A DNA stretch of 64,000 nt from Staphylococcus lutrae (GTDB lineage Bacteria; Bacillota; Bacilli; Staphylococcales; Staphylococcaceae), in NCBI RefSeq assembly GCF_002101335.1, contig NZ_CP020773.1:1922001-1986000 (forward strand), written 5' to 3'. Positions 26,401 to 37,271 of the stretch are shown one piece after another. The notes under the pieces were generated by a model. It made no database searches. It was not told the DNA's origin and saw nothing but the letters and a program-made list of their open reading frames with translations. The first letter of the stretch is position 1. Each line of letters opens with the position of its first letter. The position numbers and the translations under genes are program-made.

Positions 26401-27585
26401 TTAGTGTACATGGCGCTGTCTAACAAAATATACGCCATAAAAACAAGCAAGGAAAAAGATGAGTAACGCTGCAAAATAGAAAGTAAAGATTGGGCTCCCA
26501 GTGAATTGTGAAATCGGACCACCAAATAATGGACCTAACATTGCACCGAAGCCTTGAATACTATTAATAACGCCCCAAGTTTCCTCTTGTTCATTTGGAT
26601 GAATGAACTGTGCCATAAAGGTATTCCAAGCTGGTAATAATAAGCCATACAACATCCCAATGAAAAACGCAATAATCCACACGATGACAATATACTGGAT
26701 GAATGTGAGTGAAAAAATGGCAAGGCTATAAATCACAAAGCCAGTCAATATAATGCTTTTCGTAAAACGAGTGGAGTAAGCATCAATCAATTTGGATAGA
26801 AAAAGCATGGAAATTGTACAACCTATCCCGCCAGTGATAATGGCGACTGTGTATTCTAATGTGGTCACCCCTACAATATCGACGGCATACTGAGGGAGCA
26901 CTGGAACAAGGGCACTGATAGCAATCCCTTGAAATAAAATACCAGGAAATAGGACAAAATGACGACGGGACACACTGACGATTTGTTGGAGTTGTTGTTT
27001 TACGCTTTTTGTATGGTAATCAGTCAGTTTTACCTTTACAAAATAATAAAGTATGAAAGCAACCGCGACACAGAGGGACATTAAAAAGTTAAACCGTGTT
27101 GGGTGCGCTTTAAATATTAAATTCATCGTAATCATACCGGCTAACATCCCTGATAGCCACGAAAAATAAACATACCCCATTTGTTTGCCCCGAGTCGATT
27201 CATCGACACTCGCTAGCATGATTACCCAAATTGGACATACAGCAATTCCCAGCATCACAGCACTCAAGATAAGTATGAGTGGTGAGGTAGGGAACCAAAT
27301 GATTAAAAACAAACTAATTAATGCGACAAGAAAACCTAAAGTAAGGACAATTTTAGGGCCAAGTCGCTTTAATATGAAACCGATAACAAAATTGGTTACT
27401 GAGTCCGAAATAAAATGAATGGAAATTGCAATGGATGTAATACTAACGGCAATATGCGATGCAGTTGGTAATAAGGGTAAGTAGCTTAAAACATACATAC
27501 CTCTTGCAAATTCCATCAAAAACAAAATGACTAATAGCAGATAGAAACTCCGTGTGGTCATCTTATTTGACGAGTAGTTTTGCAT
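26401..27585 (-). CDS. ltaA: Lipoteichoic acid glycolipid flippase LtaA
   Basis: ATG 27585 is chosen because AAAGGTG precedes it at good spacing; the protein then has 394 residues, close to the 396 of S. aureus LtaA. It is a 12-span MFS protein with [13 protein letters not shown] near the N terminus, [14 protein letters not shown] and [17 protein letters not shown]. LtaA moves the diglucosyl-diacylglycerol anchor across the membrane for lipoteichoic acid synthesis. The start overlaps the end of ugtP by 23 bases. Confidence 0.92.
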   Translation of the reverse strand: MQNYSSNKMTTRSFYLLLVILFLMEFARGMYVLSYLPLLPTASHIAVSITSIAISIHFISDSVTNFVIGFILKRLGPKIVLTLGFLVALISLFLIIWFPTSPLILILSAVMLGIAVCPIWVIMLASVDESTRGKQMGYVYFSWLSGMLAGMITMNLIFKAHPTRFNFLMSLCVAVAFILYYFVKVKLTDYHTKSVKQQLQQIVSVSRRHFVLFPGILFQGIAISALVPVLPQYAVDIVGVTTLEYTVAIITGGIGCTISMLFLSKLIDAYSTRFTKSIILTGFVIYSLAIFSLTFIQYIVIVWIIAFFIGMLYGLLLPAWNTFMAQFIHPNEQEETWGVINSIQGFGAMLGPLFGGPISQFTGSPIFTFYFAALLIFFLACFYGVYFVRQRHVH

Positions 27586-28738
27586 ATAAAGGCACCTTTC
27601 CATAAACAGTTTCAACATGCGCGCTGTTGTATAGTAAATCTAATAAGTCTTGACACAAACGTTGCGTGGCATGGGATTCATATGCATCATTCATATGTTC
27701 AATCATTCGTGCTATGTCAGAGGGGTGGTGTGTCAAATAAGTGATAATATCAATCGCTTCTGAAGGTGTTTGTGCAATTTTTCCAAACCCTTTTTCTTCA
27801 AAATAAAGTGCATTTTCTAATTCTTGACCAGGTGCAGGATTTAAGAAAATCATCGGTATTTTTCTGACTAATGCCTCAGAAATTGTAATGCCACCAGGCT
27901 TGGTAATCATTAAATGACTGGCGGCCATCCACTGGTTCATATGTGCAGAATAACCGAGAATGCGCACATTATCATGATGCTTAAAAGTCGCTGAAAGTTG
28001 TCGTTTCAACTCTTTATTATGCCCACAAATCATGACCACTTGTACTTGCTGATTTTCATTGAGTATGCGTTGGATCATGTGGTCGAATCCTTTCGAGACA
28101 CCGAAAGCCCCTGCTGACATGAGTATCGTTCTTGCATTCGGATCAAGTTGGTGTTGACGTAACCACGCTTCACGTTCAACAGGTTGTTCGAATTGATCAG
28201 AAATTGGAATGCCAGTCACTTTTAATTTTTCACTAGGAATACCAATGGATTCGAATTCTTTTTTCAAATCATTCGTTGCTAAATAATAACGTGTCGAATT
28301 CGGAGTGATCCAGTTTTTATGCATGCGATAATCGGTCATCACCGTGGCAATTGGAATATTGATATTAAATTGCTCTGTGAGTACAGACATCACAGGGGTT
28401 GGAAAAGTCACTAAAATTAAATCTGGTTTTTCTTTAAGTAATAAGTTGAGTAGCTTATTTAAACCGTAATATTTATAGAAGCATTTATCTAATTGATCCG
28501 GGCGACTATAATAGAATGCTTTATACATACGACGGAAATATTTAAAACTATTGATGTACCATTTTTTACAAATTGTTGTCATGATAGGATGTGCTTCTAA
28601 AAACAGATCATGTTGAACAACTGTAAGGTTTTCGAGGTTCATTTGATTTAATTGTTCAACGATACTGTTTGTCACTTGAATGTGACCATTTCCAAACGAA
28701 CCCGTGATAATCAATAATTTTTTCTTTTCAGTTATCAT
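27563..28738 (-). CDS. ugtP: Processive diacylglycerol glucosyltransferase
   Basis: The 391-residue GT28-type glycosyltransferase begins [20 protein letters not shown], the acceptor-binding MGDG-synthase-like N domain, and has [15 protein letters not shown] and [14 protein letters not shown] in the sugar-nucleotide domain. UgtP (YpfP) adds two glucoses from UDP-glucose to diacylglycerol, giving the lipoteichoic acid anchor, and also senses nutrient state in Bacillus. It forms an operon with ltaA and is divergent from murE. Confidence 0.95.
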   Translation of the reverse strand: MITEKKKLLIITGSFGNGHIQVTNSIVEQLNQMNLENLTVVQHDLFLEAHPIMTTICKKWYINSFKYFRRMYKAFYYSRPDQLDKCFYKYYGLNKLLNLLLKEKPDLILVTFPTPVMSVLTEQFNINIPIATVMTDYRMHKNWITPNSTRYYLATNDLKKEFESIGIPSEKLKVTGIPISDQFEQPVEREAWLRQHQLDPNARTILMSAGAFGVSKGFDHMIQRILNENQQVQVVMICGHNKELKRQLSATFKHHDNVRILGYSAHMNQWMAASHLMITKPGGITISEALVRKIPMIFLNPAPGQELENALYFEEKGFGKIAQTPSEAIDIITYLTHHPSDIARMIEHMNDAYESHATQRLCQDLLDLLYNSAHVETVYGKVPLYAKLLVK

Positions 28739-29154
28739 GAAAGCCAGCCTCCGAAATATTTAGACATATTCTTGTTCAATGCTAGTGTACCGTAATTTGC
28801 GCATATTGTGAAAAATTATAAGAATTTCTAACGCAATAGTAACAATGTTAATATAATAAGAAAGTAAAACATTCGCTTAATTTCAGCGAAAAAAACGAAT
28901 ATGACACGCACGACTCCCGTCATTTCATTATTTTATCTTAACTTACTCTAATGTTTGATACAATAGTGAGTTATATATTTCGGACTAGAGGTGTATGAAT
29001 CAAAAACGTTGCTAAAAACATACCCGTTTTTATATAAAATGAATCATATAATATGTGACAACTAGGCGTATATCGTCGTAAAATACGCGATATAGCATAT
29101 AATTTGAAGCAAAAAAGTGTATAATAAGTGAGTATACAAAAAGGAGAGATGTCT
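28739..29154. other. Divergent promoter region between ugtP and murE
   Basis: The 416-base region holds no gene. TATAAT at 29120-29125 is a likely -10 for murE, but no good -35 stands at 16-18 bases before it. The sequence is AT-rich, with GCGTATATCGTCGTAAAATACGCG as a broken palindrome near 29066-29089 when its ends GCGTAT and ATACGC are paired. Confidence 0.4.
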
Positions 29155-30639
29155 GTGAATGCGGAACACTTATTCGATCATATTTTAATCAAGCAAGTGA
29201 AGGGACATTTAGATATTGAAGTGAATGATGTAACGACAGATTCGCGTCAGGCAAAAGAAGGTAGTATTTTTGTCGCATCAAAAGGGTATACGGTAGACAG
29301 TCATCGCTTTGCACAAAATGTCGTTGAACAAGGGTGTCGTATCGTGGTGGTTAACCGTCTCCTTGATTTAGAAGGAGATGTGACACAAGTCGTTGTTCCA
29401 GATACGTTGCGTGTCGCAAGTTATTTAGTACACCAACTTTTTGGATTTCCAAGTCAACAACTCACAACAATAGGTGTTACTGGGACTAATGGTAAGACAT
29501 CTATTGCAACAATGATTCATTATATATATCGTCAGTTAGGCAAAGGCAGTGCATATCTTGGTACGAATGGTTTTCAAATCAATGAAACATTGACGAAAGG
29601 TGCCAATACGACACCTGAAACGGTACTGCTGACTAAAAAAATGCATGAAGCGGTTACAGCAGGGGCTGAAGTCATGACGTTAGAAGTGTCTTCTCATGGA
29701 TTAAGTTTGGGACGACTCAATGGCGTAGAGTTTGATGTGGCGATTTTTACAAATTTAACACAAGACCATCTGGACTTTCATGGCACTATGGAAGCCTATG
29801 GATATGCGAAGTCACTTTTGTTCAGTCAACTTGGCCAAGATTTAAGTCGTCAAAAATATGTGATTGTCAATGCAGATGATCCTTTTTCAACGCATTTAAA
29901 AACAGTGACGCCTTATGAATGTATCACATACGGAATCGAGCAAGAGGCGCAATTTATGGCGACTCATATTCAAGAATCATTGCAAGGTGTGACGTTTGAT
30001 TTTGTGACACCGTTTGGGACATATCCTGTACGTTCGCCTTATGTCGGTCGCTTTAATATTTCAAATTTGATGGCGGCGATGTTAGCGGTATGGGTCAAAG
30101 GGATCTCACTTGAAAAAGTTACAAAATGTGTGGCGAATTTAGCACCCATTGAGGGACGTTTAGAAGTCCTCGATCCATCGTTACCGATTGATTTGATTAT
30201 CGATTATGCGCACACAGCGGATGGGATGTCTAAGTTAATCGATGCGGTACAACCTTTTGTAAAACAAAAACTCATTTTCCTTGTCGGTATGGCAGGAGAG
30301 CGTGATTTAACGAAAACCCCTGAGATGGGACGCGTGGCTTCTCGTGCGGATTATGTCATTTTCACACCGGATAATCCAGCGAATGATGATCCTAAGATGT
30401 TGACAGCAGAACTGGCTAAAGGTGCGACACATCAAAATTTTGTGGAATTTTCAGATCGTGCTGAAGGGATACGCCATGCGATTGAAGTTGCAGAACCGGG
30501 GGATACGGTCGTCCTCGCTTCAAAAGGGCGAGAGCCGTATCAAATCATGCCAGGTCATGTCAAAGTTCCACATCGTGATGATTTAATCGGTTTAGAAGCA
30601 GCATATCAAAAGTTTGGTGGCGGTCCGAATGAAGATTAG
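29155..30639 (+). CDS. murE: UDP-MurNAc-tripeptide synthetase MurE (L-lysine type)
   Basis: GTG 29155 with GGAG (29143-29146) gives 494 residues, identical to the S. aureus length; ATG 29149 would be too close to the ribosome site. The motifs are [16 protein letters not shown] (ATP loop), [17 protein letters not shown] with the carbamylated Lys further on (YAKSLLFS), and DNPANDDP where diaminopimelate enzymes have DNPR. DNPAND marks lysine specificity. It adds L-Lys to UDP-MurNAc-Ala-Glu in the cytoplasm. Confidence 0.96.
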   Translation: MNAEHLFDHILIKQVKGHLDIEVNDVTTDSRQAKEGSIFVASKGYTVDSHRFAQNVVEQGCRIVVVNRLLDLEGDVTQVVVPDTLRVASYLVHQLFGFPSQQLTTIGVTGTNGKTSIATMIHYIYRQLGKGSAYLGTNGFQINETLTKGANTTPETVLLTKKMHEAVTAGAEVMTLEVSSHGLSLGRLNGVEFDVAIFTNLTQDHLDFHGTMEAYGYAKSLLFSQLGQDLSRQKYVIVNADDPFSTHLKTVTPYECITYGIEQEAQFMATHIQESLQGVTFDFVTPFGTYPVRSPYVGRFNISNLMAAMLAVWVKGISLEKVTKCVANLAPIEGRLEVLDPSLPIDLIIDYAHTADGMSKLIDAVQPFVKQKLIFLVGMAGERDLTKTPEMGRVASRADYVIFTPDNPANDDPKMLTAELAKGATHQNFVEFSDRAEGIRHAIEVAEPGDTVVLASKGREPYQIMPGHVKVPHRDDLIGLEAAYQKFGGGPNED

Positions 30640-30868
30640 AGAGAGCTATAGTGAACATTTTTCAGCAAAAGTATGGCTATACCATAATCATAAAGAGAAT
30701 TATATTGTCGTATCAATTCCAGAATTGTATTGGTCGATTCAAATTGCAGACACCTTGTACGGAGATGCATTGACCGAACATTTATGGATTCATTTATTTA
30801 ATGTGATTGATGAAGAAGAGGCACAAATACTCGCCTTACGTATCACAAGATGGATACAAGAAGTTTAA
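30629..30868 (+). CDS. YueH-family small conserved protein
   Basis: ATG 30629 overlaps the murE end by 11 bases; the 79-residue product ([20 protein letters not shown] start) is of the size and position of the YueH-like protein between murE and prfC in staphylococci. No catalytic motif is seen. Function is unknown; translation is probably coupled to murE. Confidence 0.7.
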   Translation: MKIRESYSEHFSAKVWLYHNHKENYIVVSIPELYWSIQIADTLYGDALTEHLWIHLFNVIDEEEAQILALRITRWIQEV

Positions 30869-30888
30869 AAAACTAAAGGAGTTATGAA

Positions 30889-32451
30889 ATGGGTATTAGA
30901 GAAGAAGTACAGTCCCGTAAAACGTTTGCGATTATCTCGCATCCAGATGCTGGGAAAACCACATTAACTGAAAAATTATTATATTTTAGTGGTGCAATTC
31001 GTGAAGCCGGGACAGTAAAAGGAAAGAAAACAGGTAAGTTTGCAACAAGTGACTGGATGAAAGTTGAACAAGAACGTGGTATTTCTGTGACGAGTTCAGT
31101 GATGCAGTTTGACTACGATGATTTTAAAATCAATATATTGGACACACCTGGGCATGAAGACTTTTCAGAGGATACGTATCGGACGTTAATGGCTGTGGAC
31201 AGTGCGGTCATGGTGATCGACTGTGCCAAAGGAATCGAGCCCCAGACGCTTAAACTTTTTAAAGTATGTAAAATGAGAGGGATTCCTATCTTTACATTTA
31301 TCAACAAACTAGACCGTGTAGGTAAAGAGCCGTTTGAATTATTAGATGAAATTGAGTCGACTTTAGGTATTGAAACGTATCCAATGAATTGGCCTATCGG
31401 AATGGGACAAAGTTTCTTCGGGATTATTGATCGAGAAGACCGTACGATAGAACCTTTCAGAGATGAAGAAAATATTTTGCACATAAATGAGGACTATGAA
31501 TTAGAAGAAGCACACCCAATCGCAAGTGACAGCGTTTTTTCACAGGCGATAGAAGAGTTTATGCTCGTGGAGGAGGCAGGTGAAACGTTTGATCAGGATG
31601 CCTTAATGCGCGGAGATTTAACACCGGTATTTTTTGGCTCGGCGTTAGCGAACTTTGGCGTGCAAAACTTTTTAAATGCCTATGTGGATCATGCCCCAAT
31701 GCCTCATGCGCGCCAAACAGATGAAGATGTAGAGGTCAGTCCTTTCGATACAGACTTCTCTGGTTTCATTTTTAAAATTCAGGCAAACATGGATCCGAAA
31801 CATCGTGACCGTATTGCTTTTATGCGTGTTGTGAGTGGCGCATTCGAACGTGGTATGGATGTGAAGCTGCAGCGAACAGGTAAAAAGCAAAAGATTACAC
31901 GATCAACGAGCTTTATGGCAGATGACAAAGCAACCATCAACCATGCAGTTGCCGGGGACATTATTGGTTTATATGATACAGGGAATTACCAAATTGGAGA
32001 CACATTAGTCGGAGGAAACCAAAATTTCAATTTTAAAGCACTTCCTCAGTTCACCCCTGAGATTTTTATGAAAGTGTCTGCTAAAAATGTCATGAAACAA
32101 AAGCATTTTCACAAAGGGATTGAACAATTAGTACAAGAAGGGGCCATTCAGTATTATAAATCGCCGCATACCAATCAAATTATTTTAGGTGCAGTCGGAC
32201 AATTACAATTCGAAGTGTTTGAGCATCGTATGAAAAATGAATACAACGTTGATGTGGTCATGGAACCGGTCGGTAAAAAGATTGCGCGTTGGATTGAGAA
32301 CGAGGAAGATGTGCAAGATAAAATGAGCACAAGTCGTTCCATTTTAGTTAATGACCGTTATGACAACAAAGTGTTTTTATTTGAAAATGATTTTGCGACA
32401 CGTTGGTTTGAAGAGAAGTTTCCTGAGATTAAGTTGTATAGTTTACTTTAA
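30889..32451 (+). CDS. prfC: Peptide chain release factor 3
   Basis: The 520-residue translational GTPase has G1 [17 protein letters not shown], switch sequences [18 protein letters not shown]3 [21 protein letters not shown]4 FINKLDR and an EF-G-like C-terminal part. RF3 removes RF1/RF2 from the ribosome after peptide release. AAAGGAG precedes its ATG. A terminator follows. Confidence 0.97.
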   Translation: MGIREEVQSRKTFAIISHPDAGKTTLTEKLLYFSGAIREAGTVKGKKTGKFATSDWMKVEQERGISVTSSVMQFDYDDFKINILDTPGHEDFSEDTYRTLMAVDSAVMVIDCAKGIEPQTLKLFKVCKMRGIPIFTFINKLDRVGKEPFELLDEIESTLGIETYPMNWPIGMGQSFFGIIDREDRTIEPFRDEENILHINEDYELEEAHPIASDSVFSQAIEEFMLVEEAGETFDQDALMRGDLTPVFFGSALANFGVQNFLNAYVDHAPMPHARQTDEDVEVSPFDTDFSGFIFKIQANMDPKHRDRIAFMRVVSGAFERGMDVKLQRTGKKQKITRSTSFMADDKATINHAVAGDIIGLYDTGNYQIGDTLVGGNQNFNFKALPQFTPEIFMKVSAKNVMKQKHFHKGIEQLVQEGAIQYYKSPHTNQIILGAVGQLQFEVFEHRMKNEYNVDVVMEPVGKKIARWIENEEDVQDKMSTSRSILVNDRYDNKVFLFENDFATRWFEEKFPEIKLYSLL

Positions 32452-32468
32452 TACGTTCTTGTTTTTAT

Positions 32469-32506
32469 TGCCTCTGATGTGATGGATATTGCATCAGAGG
32501 TTTTGC
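32469..32506 (+). terminator. Terminator of prfC
   Basis: CCTCTGATG and CATCAGAGG form a stem around a 12-base loop, and TTTTGCTT follows. Confidence 0.75.
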
Positions 32507-32615
32507 TTGATAATGAAAGCGTAACAATAATAGGTAAGTATTGAAAATATCTTATGTATTTTAATAAAAAATAAATATTTATACTAAGGGACTGTTATTT
32601 TTCTCGAAAATTGGG

Positions 32616-32621
32616 TATAAT
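32616..32621 (+). promoter_or_regulatory. -10 element for the riboswitch-TerC transcript
   Basis: TATAAT stands about 35 bases before the riboswitch core. The matching -35 (around 32592-32598, CTGTTAT) is weak. Confidence 0.4.
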
Positions 32622-32649
32622 ATTGACATCATTATTAAATATCTGTGAC

Positions 32650-32798
32650 TGACTGTTGTCAGAGGGGAGTAACTTGATTAACGTATGAGACGTTAATAAC
32701 GCTTTGTCGTCATTACGAAGAATAATAGTCTTCCGGTGAAGCGGGCAAAGTATTTTGCTAAGTGAGACCTTTGCTATTGATTTAGCATGGGTCTCTTT
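32650..32798 (+). promoter_or_regulatory. yybP-ykoY manganese riboswitch with terminator
   Basis: The conserved 5' part AGAGGGGAGTAAC (near 32661) and 3' part GTGAGACCTTTGCTA (32762-32776) frame a multi-helix region, as in the yybP-ykoY class, which binds Mn2+. GAGACC (32764-32769) can alternatively pair with GGTCTC (32790-32795), followed by TTT, forming the intrinsic terminator of the expression platform. Ligand binding would expose the TerC-family gene downstream. Confidence 0.85.
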
Positions 32799-32993
32799 AA
32801 TTATGTTTTAAGTCAGCCGGCTCATTTTTTAGGTAGCAATAAGTGGTGATGAGTGAATGTCTTTTCAGTCGTCTCTTGAGATTATAATAAGTGAGTCATG
32901 TAGCGGTTGTCATTTTATTCGGCGGAGACAACAACCTAAAAATGAGGTATTTGTCCCGTGTACATTTTAAAAACGTAAAGGAGTGGATGAACG

Positions 32994-33794
32994 ATGGATC
33001 CGAGTTTATTGTTATCATATAGTTGGGTTGTGTTAGTCCTTGTATTTTTAGAAGGATTATTAGCTGCTGATAATGCCATTGTTATGGCAGTGATGGTGAA
33101 ACATTTACCGCCAGAGCAACGTAAAAAAGCATTGTTTTATGGTTTGTTAGGTGCATTTGTTTTTCGTTTTATTGCCTTATTTTTAATTAGTATTTTGGCG
33201 AATTTTTGGTGGATTCAAGCATTAGGTGCGCTATACCTCCTTTATATGTCTGCTAAGAACCTGTACACATTTTTTAAACATCAAGATGAAGAACAGACGA
33301 CACCGGACAATGATGATCATCATTTTGATGAATCAGGTGTCGAAAAAAAGGTCAGCGCCAAAGAATTTTGGGCTACGGTGGCTAAAGTTGAATTTGCAGA
33401 CATTGCATTTGCGATTGATTCCATGTTAGCAGCATTAGCGATTGCAGTCACTTTACCAGCGATTGGTGTGCATTTTGGAGGGATGGATGCAGGACAATTC
33501 GTAGTGATGCTTATCGGAGGATTGATAGGGGTCATTTTAATGCGTTTTGCAGCGTCATTTTTCGTTGAATTACTTAACAAATACCCTGGACTTGAAGGGG
33601 CCGCATTTGCAATTGTGGGTTGGGTAGGGGTTAAACTTGTCATTCTTGTGTTAGCGCACAAAGATGTCGGTTTAATTCCACAAAATTTCCCGCATTCTGT
33701 ATTATGGCAAATCATCTTCTGGTCAGTGATGATCGGGCTTGTCGTTGTCGGTTGGCTTACATCGGCAGTCAAAAATAAAAAACATTCATCATAA
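32994..33794 (+). CDS. TerC-family membrane protein, Mn-riboswitch controlled
   Basis: The 266-residue protein has seven to eight spans with the TerC acidic motifs LEGLLAADNAIVMAVM near residue 20 and VEFADIAFAIDSMLAAL near 130, plus a His/Asp-rich loop (DNDDHHFDE) between. TerC-family proteins such as Bacillus MeeF/MeeY and staphylococcal MntY move Mn2+ out of the cell or to secreted enzymes. The upstream yybP-ykoY element supports Mn. AAAGGAG precedes the ATG. Confidence 0.93.
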   Translation: MDPSLLLSYSWVVLVLVFLEGLLAADNAIVMAVMVKHLPPEQRKKALFYGLLGAFVFRFIALFLISILANFWWIQALGALYLLYMSAKNLYTFFKHQDEEQTTPDNDDHHFDESGVEKKVSAKEFWATVAKVEFADIAFAIDSMLAALAIAVTLPAIGVHFGGMDAGQFVVMLIGGLIGVILMRFAASFFVELLNKYPGLEGAAFAIVGWVGVKLVILVLAHKDVGLIPQNFPHSVLWQIIFWSVMIGLVVVGWLTSAVKNKKHSS

Positions 33795-33798
33795 AAAT

Positions 33799-33844
33799 GA
33801 AAATCAACACCGCCTGAATGATATGAGTGGTGTTGATTTTATAA
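33799..33844 (+). terminator. Terminator of the TerC-family gene
   Basis: AAAATCAACACC and GGTGTTGATTTT pair around a 15-18 base loop. Confidence 0.75.
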
Positions 33845-34077
33845 AATGTGCTTCAAATGAGCAATAAGGGGGCAAGGACGTAACCGTTTTTAATATTGAG
33901 ATTCATCTATTGAAATAGGCATATCTACATAAGATCCATATAACGAAAACAAGCAATATATATTCTAAAAATGATCTGTGTGTACTTTAAAAATTTCGTG
34001 CTATATAAGAGAATATTACAGAAATTTAAGTGACAATATGGCATAATAGAAAAAGAAATATATGAGGAGGACGTGCA

Positions 34078-35709
34078 ATGGATCGAGATCAAAAACATGT
34101 GATTCCTAGACATCAATATAAGCGTCAACGTCGCGAATATTTTCATAATGAAGAGCGTGAGGCGAGATTAAAAGCTGAAGCAAAAGAAAACGCGCTCAAA
34201 GCTGAAAAGGAAAAAGCACAAGTTAAAAATAATGAAGAACGAGTGAAAGATAACTTGCGAAAAGCGCGCATTGAAAAAATTACACATGATGACCATGAAA
34301 AGCAGTCAAAAGCAGCGCAAACCGAATCAGAGGGCTTCTCTCAACGTGTGCGACCTCTTGAAGAGACTTCATCCGTCAGTATCAATGGGAGTCGTGCAGA
34401 ACAAACACAGGGCGCGTCACATCACAAACACACAGTAGATGAAGGTGAAACGAAGAAAGAAAGTCGTACCGCTGAAAACACGTCGTCATCAGATTCTCAG
34501 CAAGAAGATCCAGCACAACACGCATATACGACAAAGAGAGATTGGACAGAAAAAGTGACCGCATTCTTGACACGAGAATGGGCGAAAATTTTAATTGTGA
34601 TTGCAGCAATATTGATACTCGTCTTGTTGTTCTCTATCTTTAAAAATGTAAACCAAAGCGAAAATCATAATACGAAACAAGCGCTTCAAACAGAACAGAA
34701 AGAAAATGGTTCAGGTAAAATAGTGACTCAAACGATGGAAAATGCGAATAACGCAATAAAGTCTGTCGTATCAATTGAAAATAATAGACAAAACACACCA
34801 AGTACAGATAAAGGGACAGGCAGTCAAACACAAATAGAAAAAGAAAGTGGCTCAGGTGTCGTCTACAAAAAAGTAGATGACACCCTTTATATATTAACGA
34901 ACGCGCATGTTGTCGGTGACCGTAAAACGCATATGCTCACTTTTGGGGATCAACAAACAGAGACGGCAGAGGTAATTGGTCGATATCCATTGGCAGATAT
35001 TGCTGTCATGAAGATGAAAGTACCTAAAGGGGACGTCCTCAAGCCATTCAAACTTGGAAATTCGAATGCGATTGTTTTAGGTGAACCTGTGCTTGTGATA
35101 GGGAATCCCGTTAGTTTGGACTTTCAAAACACAGTGGGAGAGGGCATTGTTTCTGGTTTAAAGCGTGATGTACCAGTGGACTTAAATCAAGACAATACAT
35201 ATGATACGTTACTGAACACTTTCCAAGTCGATGCACCGATTAACCCAGGTGATTCAGGAGGTGCGGTCATTGATCAAAAAGGACAATTAATTGGCATTGC
35301 TTCACTTAAAATAAACATGCCGAGTGTACAAAATATGGGGTTTGCAATACCTATCAATTGGGCGTTAAAAGTAGCGGAAAAGATTGAAAAAGAAGGGGAT
35401 ATTCAACAACCTCAAACATATATCAAATTGGATAATATTGAGGATATCAGCCCTGCTTTACGAAAATCATTGAAAATTGCTGAATCTCAAAAAGAAGGTG
35501 TCATTGTTCGAGAGATTGAGTCAAATAGTCCTGCACAAGGATCGGGTTTGAAAAAAGGGGATGTCATAGTAGAATTAGATCATCAACCTATTAAAAACAC
35601 ATTGGCTTATAAAGAAAAATTGACCGAACATCTTGATGAGAAGGCGCCAATTGAGTTACAGGTTATACGTGAAGGTGAGATGAAGAACATCTCATTTAAA
35701 TTGAAATAG
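34078..35709 (+). CDS. HtrA-like membrane-anchored serine protease
   Basis: The 543-residue protein has a long charged cytoplasmic N terminus (1-165, coiled-coil-like Lys/Glu/Ala runs), a single transmembrane segment (about 169-189), a trypsin domain with His277 (LTNAHVVG), Asp307 (PLADIAVM) and Ser393 (NPGDSGGAV), and one C-terminal PDZ domain (about 440-535). HtrA proteases degrade or refold damaged exported proteins. GAGGAGG precedes the ATG. It is shorter than the S. aureus HtrA-like protein, mainly in the N-terminal extension. Confidence 0.93.
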   Translation: MDRDQKHVIPRHQYKRQRREYFHNEEREARLKAEAKENALKAEKEKAQVKNNEERVKDNLRKARIEKITHDDHEKQSKAAQTESEGFSQRVRPLEETSSVSINGSRAEQTQGASHHKHTVDEGETKKESRTAENTSSSDSQQEDPAQHAYTTKRDWTEKVTAFLTREWAKILIVIAAILILVLLFSIFKNVNQSENHNTKQALQTEQKENGSGKIVTQTMENANNAIKSVVSIENNRQNTPSTDKGTGSQTQIEKESGSGVVYKKVDDTLYILTNAHVVGDRKTHMLTFGDQQTETAEVIGRYPLADIAVMKMKVPKGDVLKPFKLGNSNAIVLGEPVLVIGNPVSLDFQNTVGEGIVSGLKRDVPVDLNQDNTYDTLLNTFQVDAPINPGDSGGAVIDQKGQLIGIASLKINMPSVQNMGFAIPINWALKVAEKIEKEGDIQQPQTYIKLDNIEDISPALRKSLKIAESQKEGVIVREIESNSPAQGSGLKKGDVIVELDHQPIKNTLAYKEKLTEHLDEKAPIELQVIREGEMKNISFKLK

Positions 35710-35726
35710 CTTTGGGGTGAATGACT

Positions 35727-37085
35727 GTGTCCATAGTCAAATTGTTATTGAAGAAATCGAGCCCACAGCAAGGGATTGTCTTGTACTACTTTGTCGCAAT
35801 CATCGGTGCGTTTTTATTGTTGAATTTACCGGGTGTACACAAGCCAGGTGTCAAAGTGGCCCCGATCGATACATTGTTTGTCGCTGTATCAGGTGTGAGT
35901 GTGACTGGATTGACACCGGTGAATATATCAGAGACGTACTCTGCTTTTGGGTACATGATGTTATTGGTTATTCTCAATATTGGTGGCATTGGTGTGATGG
36001 CAATTGGTACGTTGTTATGGGTTGTATTAGGGAAACATATTGGAATACGTGAGCGCCAACTCATTATGTTAGATAATAATAGAGATTCAATGAGTGGAAC
36101 AGTCAAACTCATTTTAGACATTGTGAGAGCGATTTTAGCCATTGAATTCGTCGGTGCAACATTACTTGCTTTTTATTTTTATCGGGATATTCATGATTTG
36201 AAAGAAGCCATTTTACAAGGGGTATTTGTTTCGATTTCAGCGACGACAAACGGTGGATTAGACATTACAGGTGACTCTTTGATTCCTTATGCCAATGATT
36301 ACTTTGTCCAGTCGATTGTCATGGTTTTAATTGTTTTAGGCTCTATCGGTTTTCCAGTATTACTTGAAATCAAAGCCTATATTAAAAACAGAATTCCGAA
36401 CTTCAGATTTTCGCTTTTCACCAAAGTGACAACGGTGACTTATTTAATGATTTTAATCGGCGGTGTTGTAGGGATTTTATTGATTGAGGCGAATGGTGTG
36501 TTTGCCAATGAATCATGGCACAAAACTTTATTTTACGCTATGTTCCAATCGGTGTCGACGCGAAGTGCCGGCTTACAAACATTTGATGTGTCACAGTTCT
36601 CAGATGCAACGAATTTACTGATGGGCGCGTTGATGTTCATTGGTTCATCTCCTAGTTCTGTAGGCGGTGGCATTCGTACAACGACGTTTGCGATTATTAT
36701 TTTATTCGTCATTAATTACAAACCTAATGCTGAAAAGTCATCCATTCGCGTGTTTAATCGTGAAATTCACAATCAAGATATACAACGTTCCTTTGCGGTA
36801 TTTTGCATTGCTATTGTGATGACCTTTATAGGGACATTTGTCATTCTGTTAAACGAAGGCCATCATATTGACTTTATCAAAGTTTATTTTGAGATCATGT
36901 CAGCATTCGGAACTTGTGGCTTATCAACGGGGATTACTTCAGAATTGGGGAGTGTATCCAAAGTGGTATTAATGATTTTGATGTTTATTGGGCGTGTCGG
37001 TTTGATTTCGTTTATTATTATGATCAGCGGTCATCGTGAACCTGCAAAGTACCATTTCCCAAAAGAACGCATTCAGATTGGTTAG
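35727..37085 (+). CDS. ktrD: Ktr-type potassium uptake membrane subunit (KtrB/KtrD)
   Basis: GTG 35727 fits the GGGGTG site (35714-35719) better than ATG 35721; the protein then has 452 residues. It is a TrkH/KtrB protein with four pore loops, for example VSGVSVTGLTPVN, SISATTNGGLDITGDS, SVSTRSAGLQTFD and SAFGTCGLSTGIT, each with a selectivity Gly. It works with a cytoplasmic KtrA-type RCK subunit, which is not encoded here. KtrD is suggested by its place after the HtrA-like gene. Confidence 0.88.
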   Translation: MSIVKLLLKKSSPQQGIVLYYFVAIIGAFLLLNLPGVHKPGVKVAPIDTLFVAVSGVSVTGLTPVNISETYSAFGYMMLLVILNIGGIGVMAIGTLLWVVLGKHIGIRERQLIMLDNNRDSMSGTVKLILDIVRAILAIEFVGATLLAFYFYRDIHDLKEAILQGVFVSISATTNGGLDITGDSLIPYANDYFVQSIVMVLIVLGSIGFPVLLEIKAYIKNRIPNFRFSLFTKVTTVTYLMILIGGVVGILLIEANGVFANESWHKTLFYAMFQSVSTRSAGLQTFDVSQFSDATNLLMGALMFIGSSPSSVGGGIRTTTFAIIILFVINYKPNAEKSSIRVFNREIHNQDIQRSFAVFCIAIVMTFIGTFVILLNEGHHIDFIKVYFEIMSAFGTCGLSTGITSELGSVSKVVLMILMFIGRVGLISFIIMISGHREPAKYHFPKERIQIG

Positions 37086-37205
37086 CTGTTCATGTGTGTG
37101 ACAGAGAAATCGTGGCCATACTTTCGATAATGTTTGTAGTGAAGCAAAGTAATTTTTATCGTTCAGACGATGTTGCCATTTCATAATTTGTTTAATAACA
37201 CAAAT

Positions 37206-37253
37206 CAAAAAGACATTCCAAGGTACAAGAAATGTAAATGGAATGTCTTTTTT
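37206..37253. terminator. Bidirectional terminator between ktrD and dltD
   Basis: AAAAAGACATTCC and GGAATGTCTTTTT form a stem with A and T runs on either side, suited to both convergent transcripts. Confidence 0.8.
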
Positions 37254-37271
37254 GTGATATGCACAGGCGTT

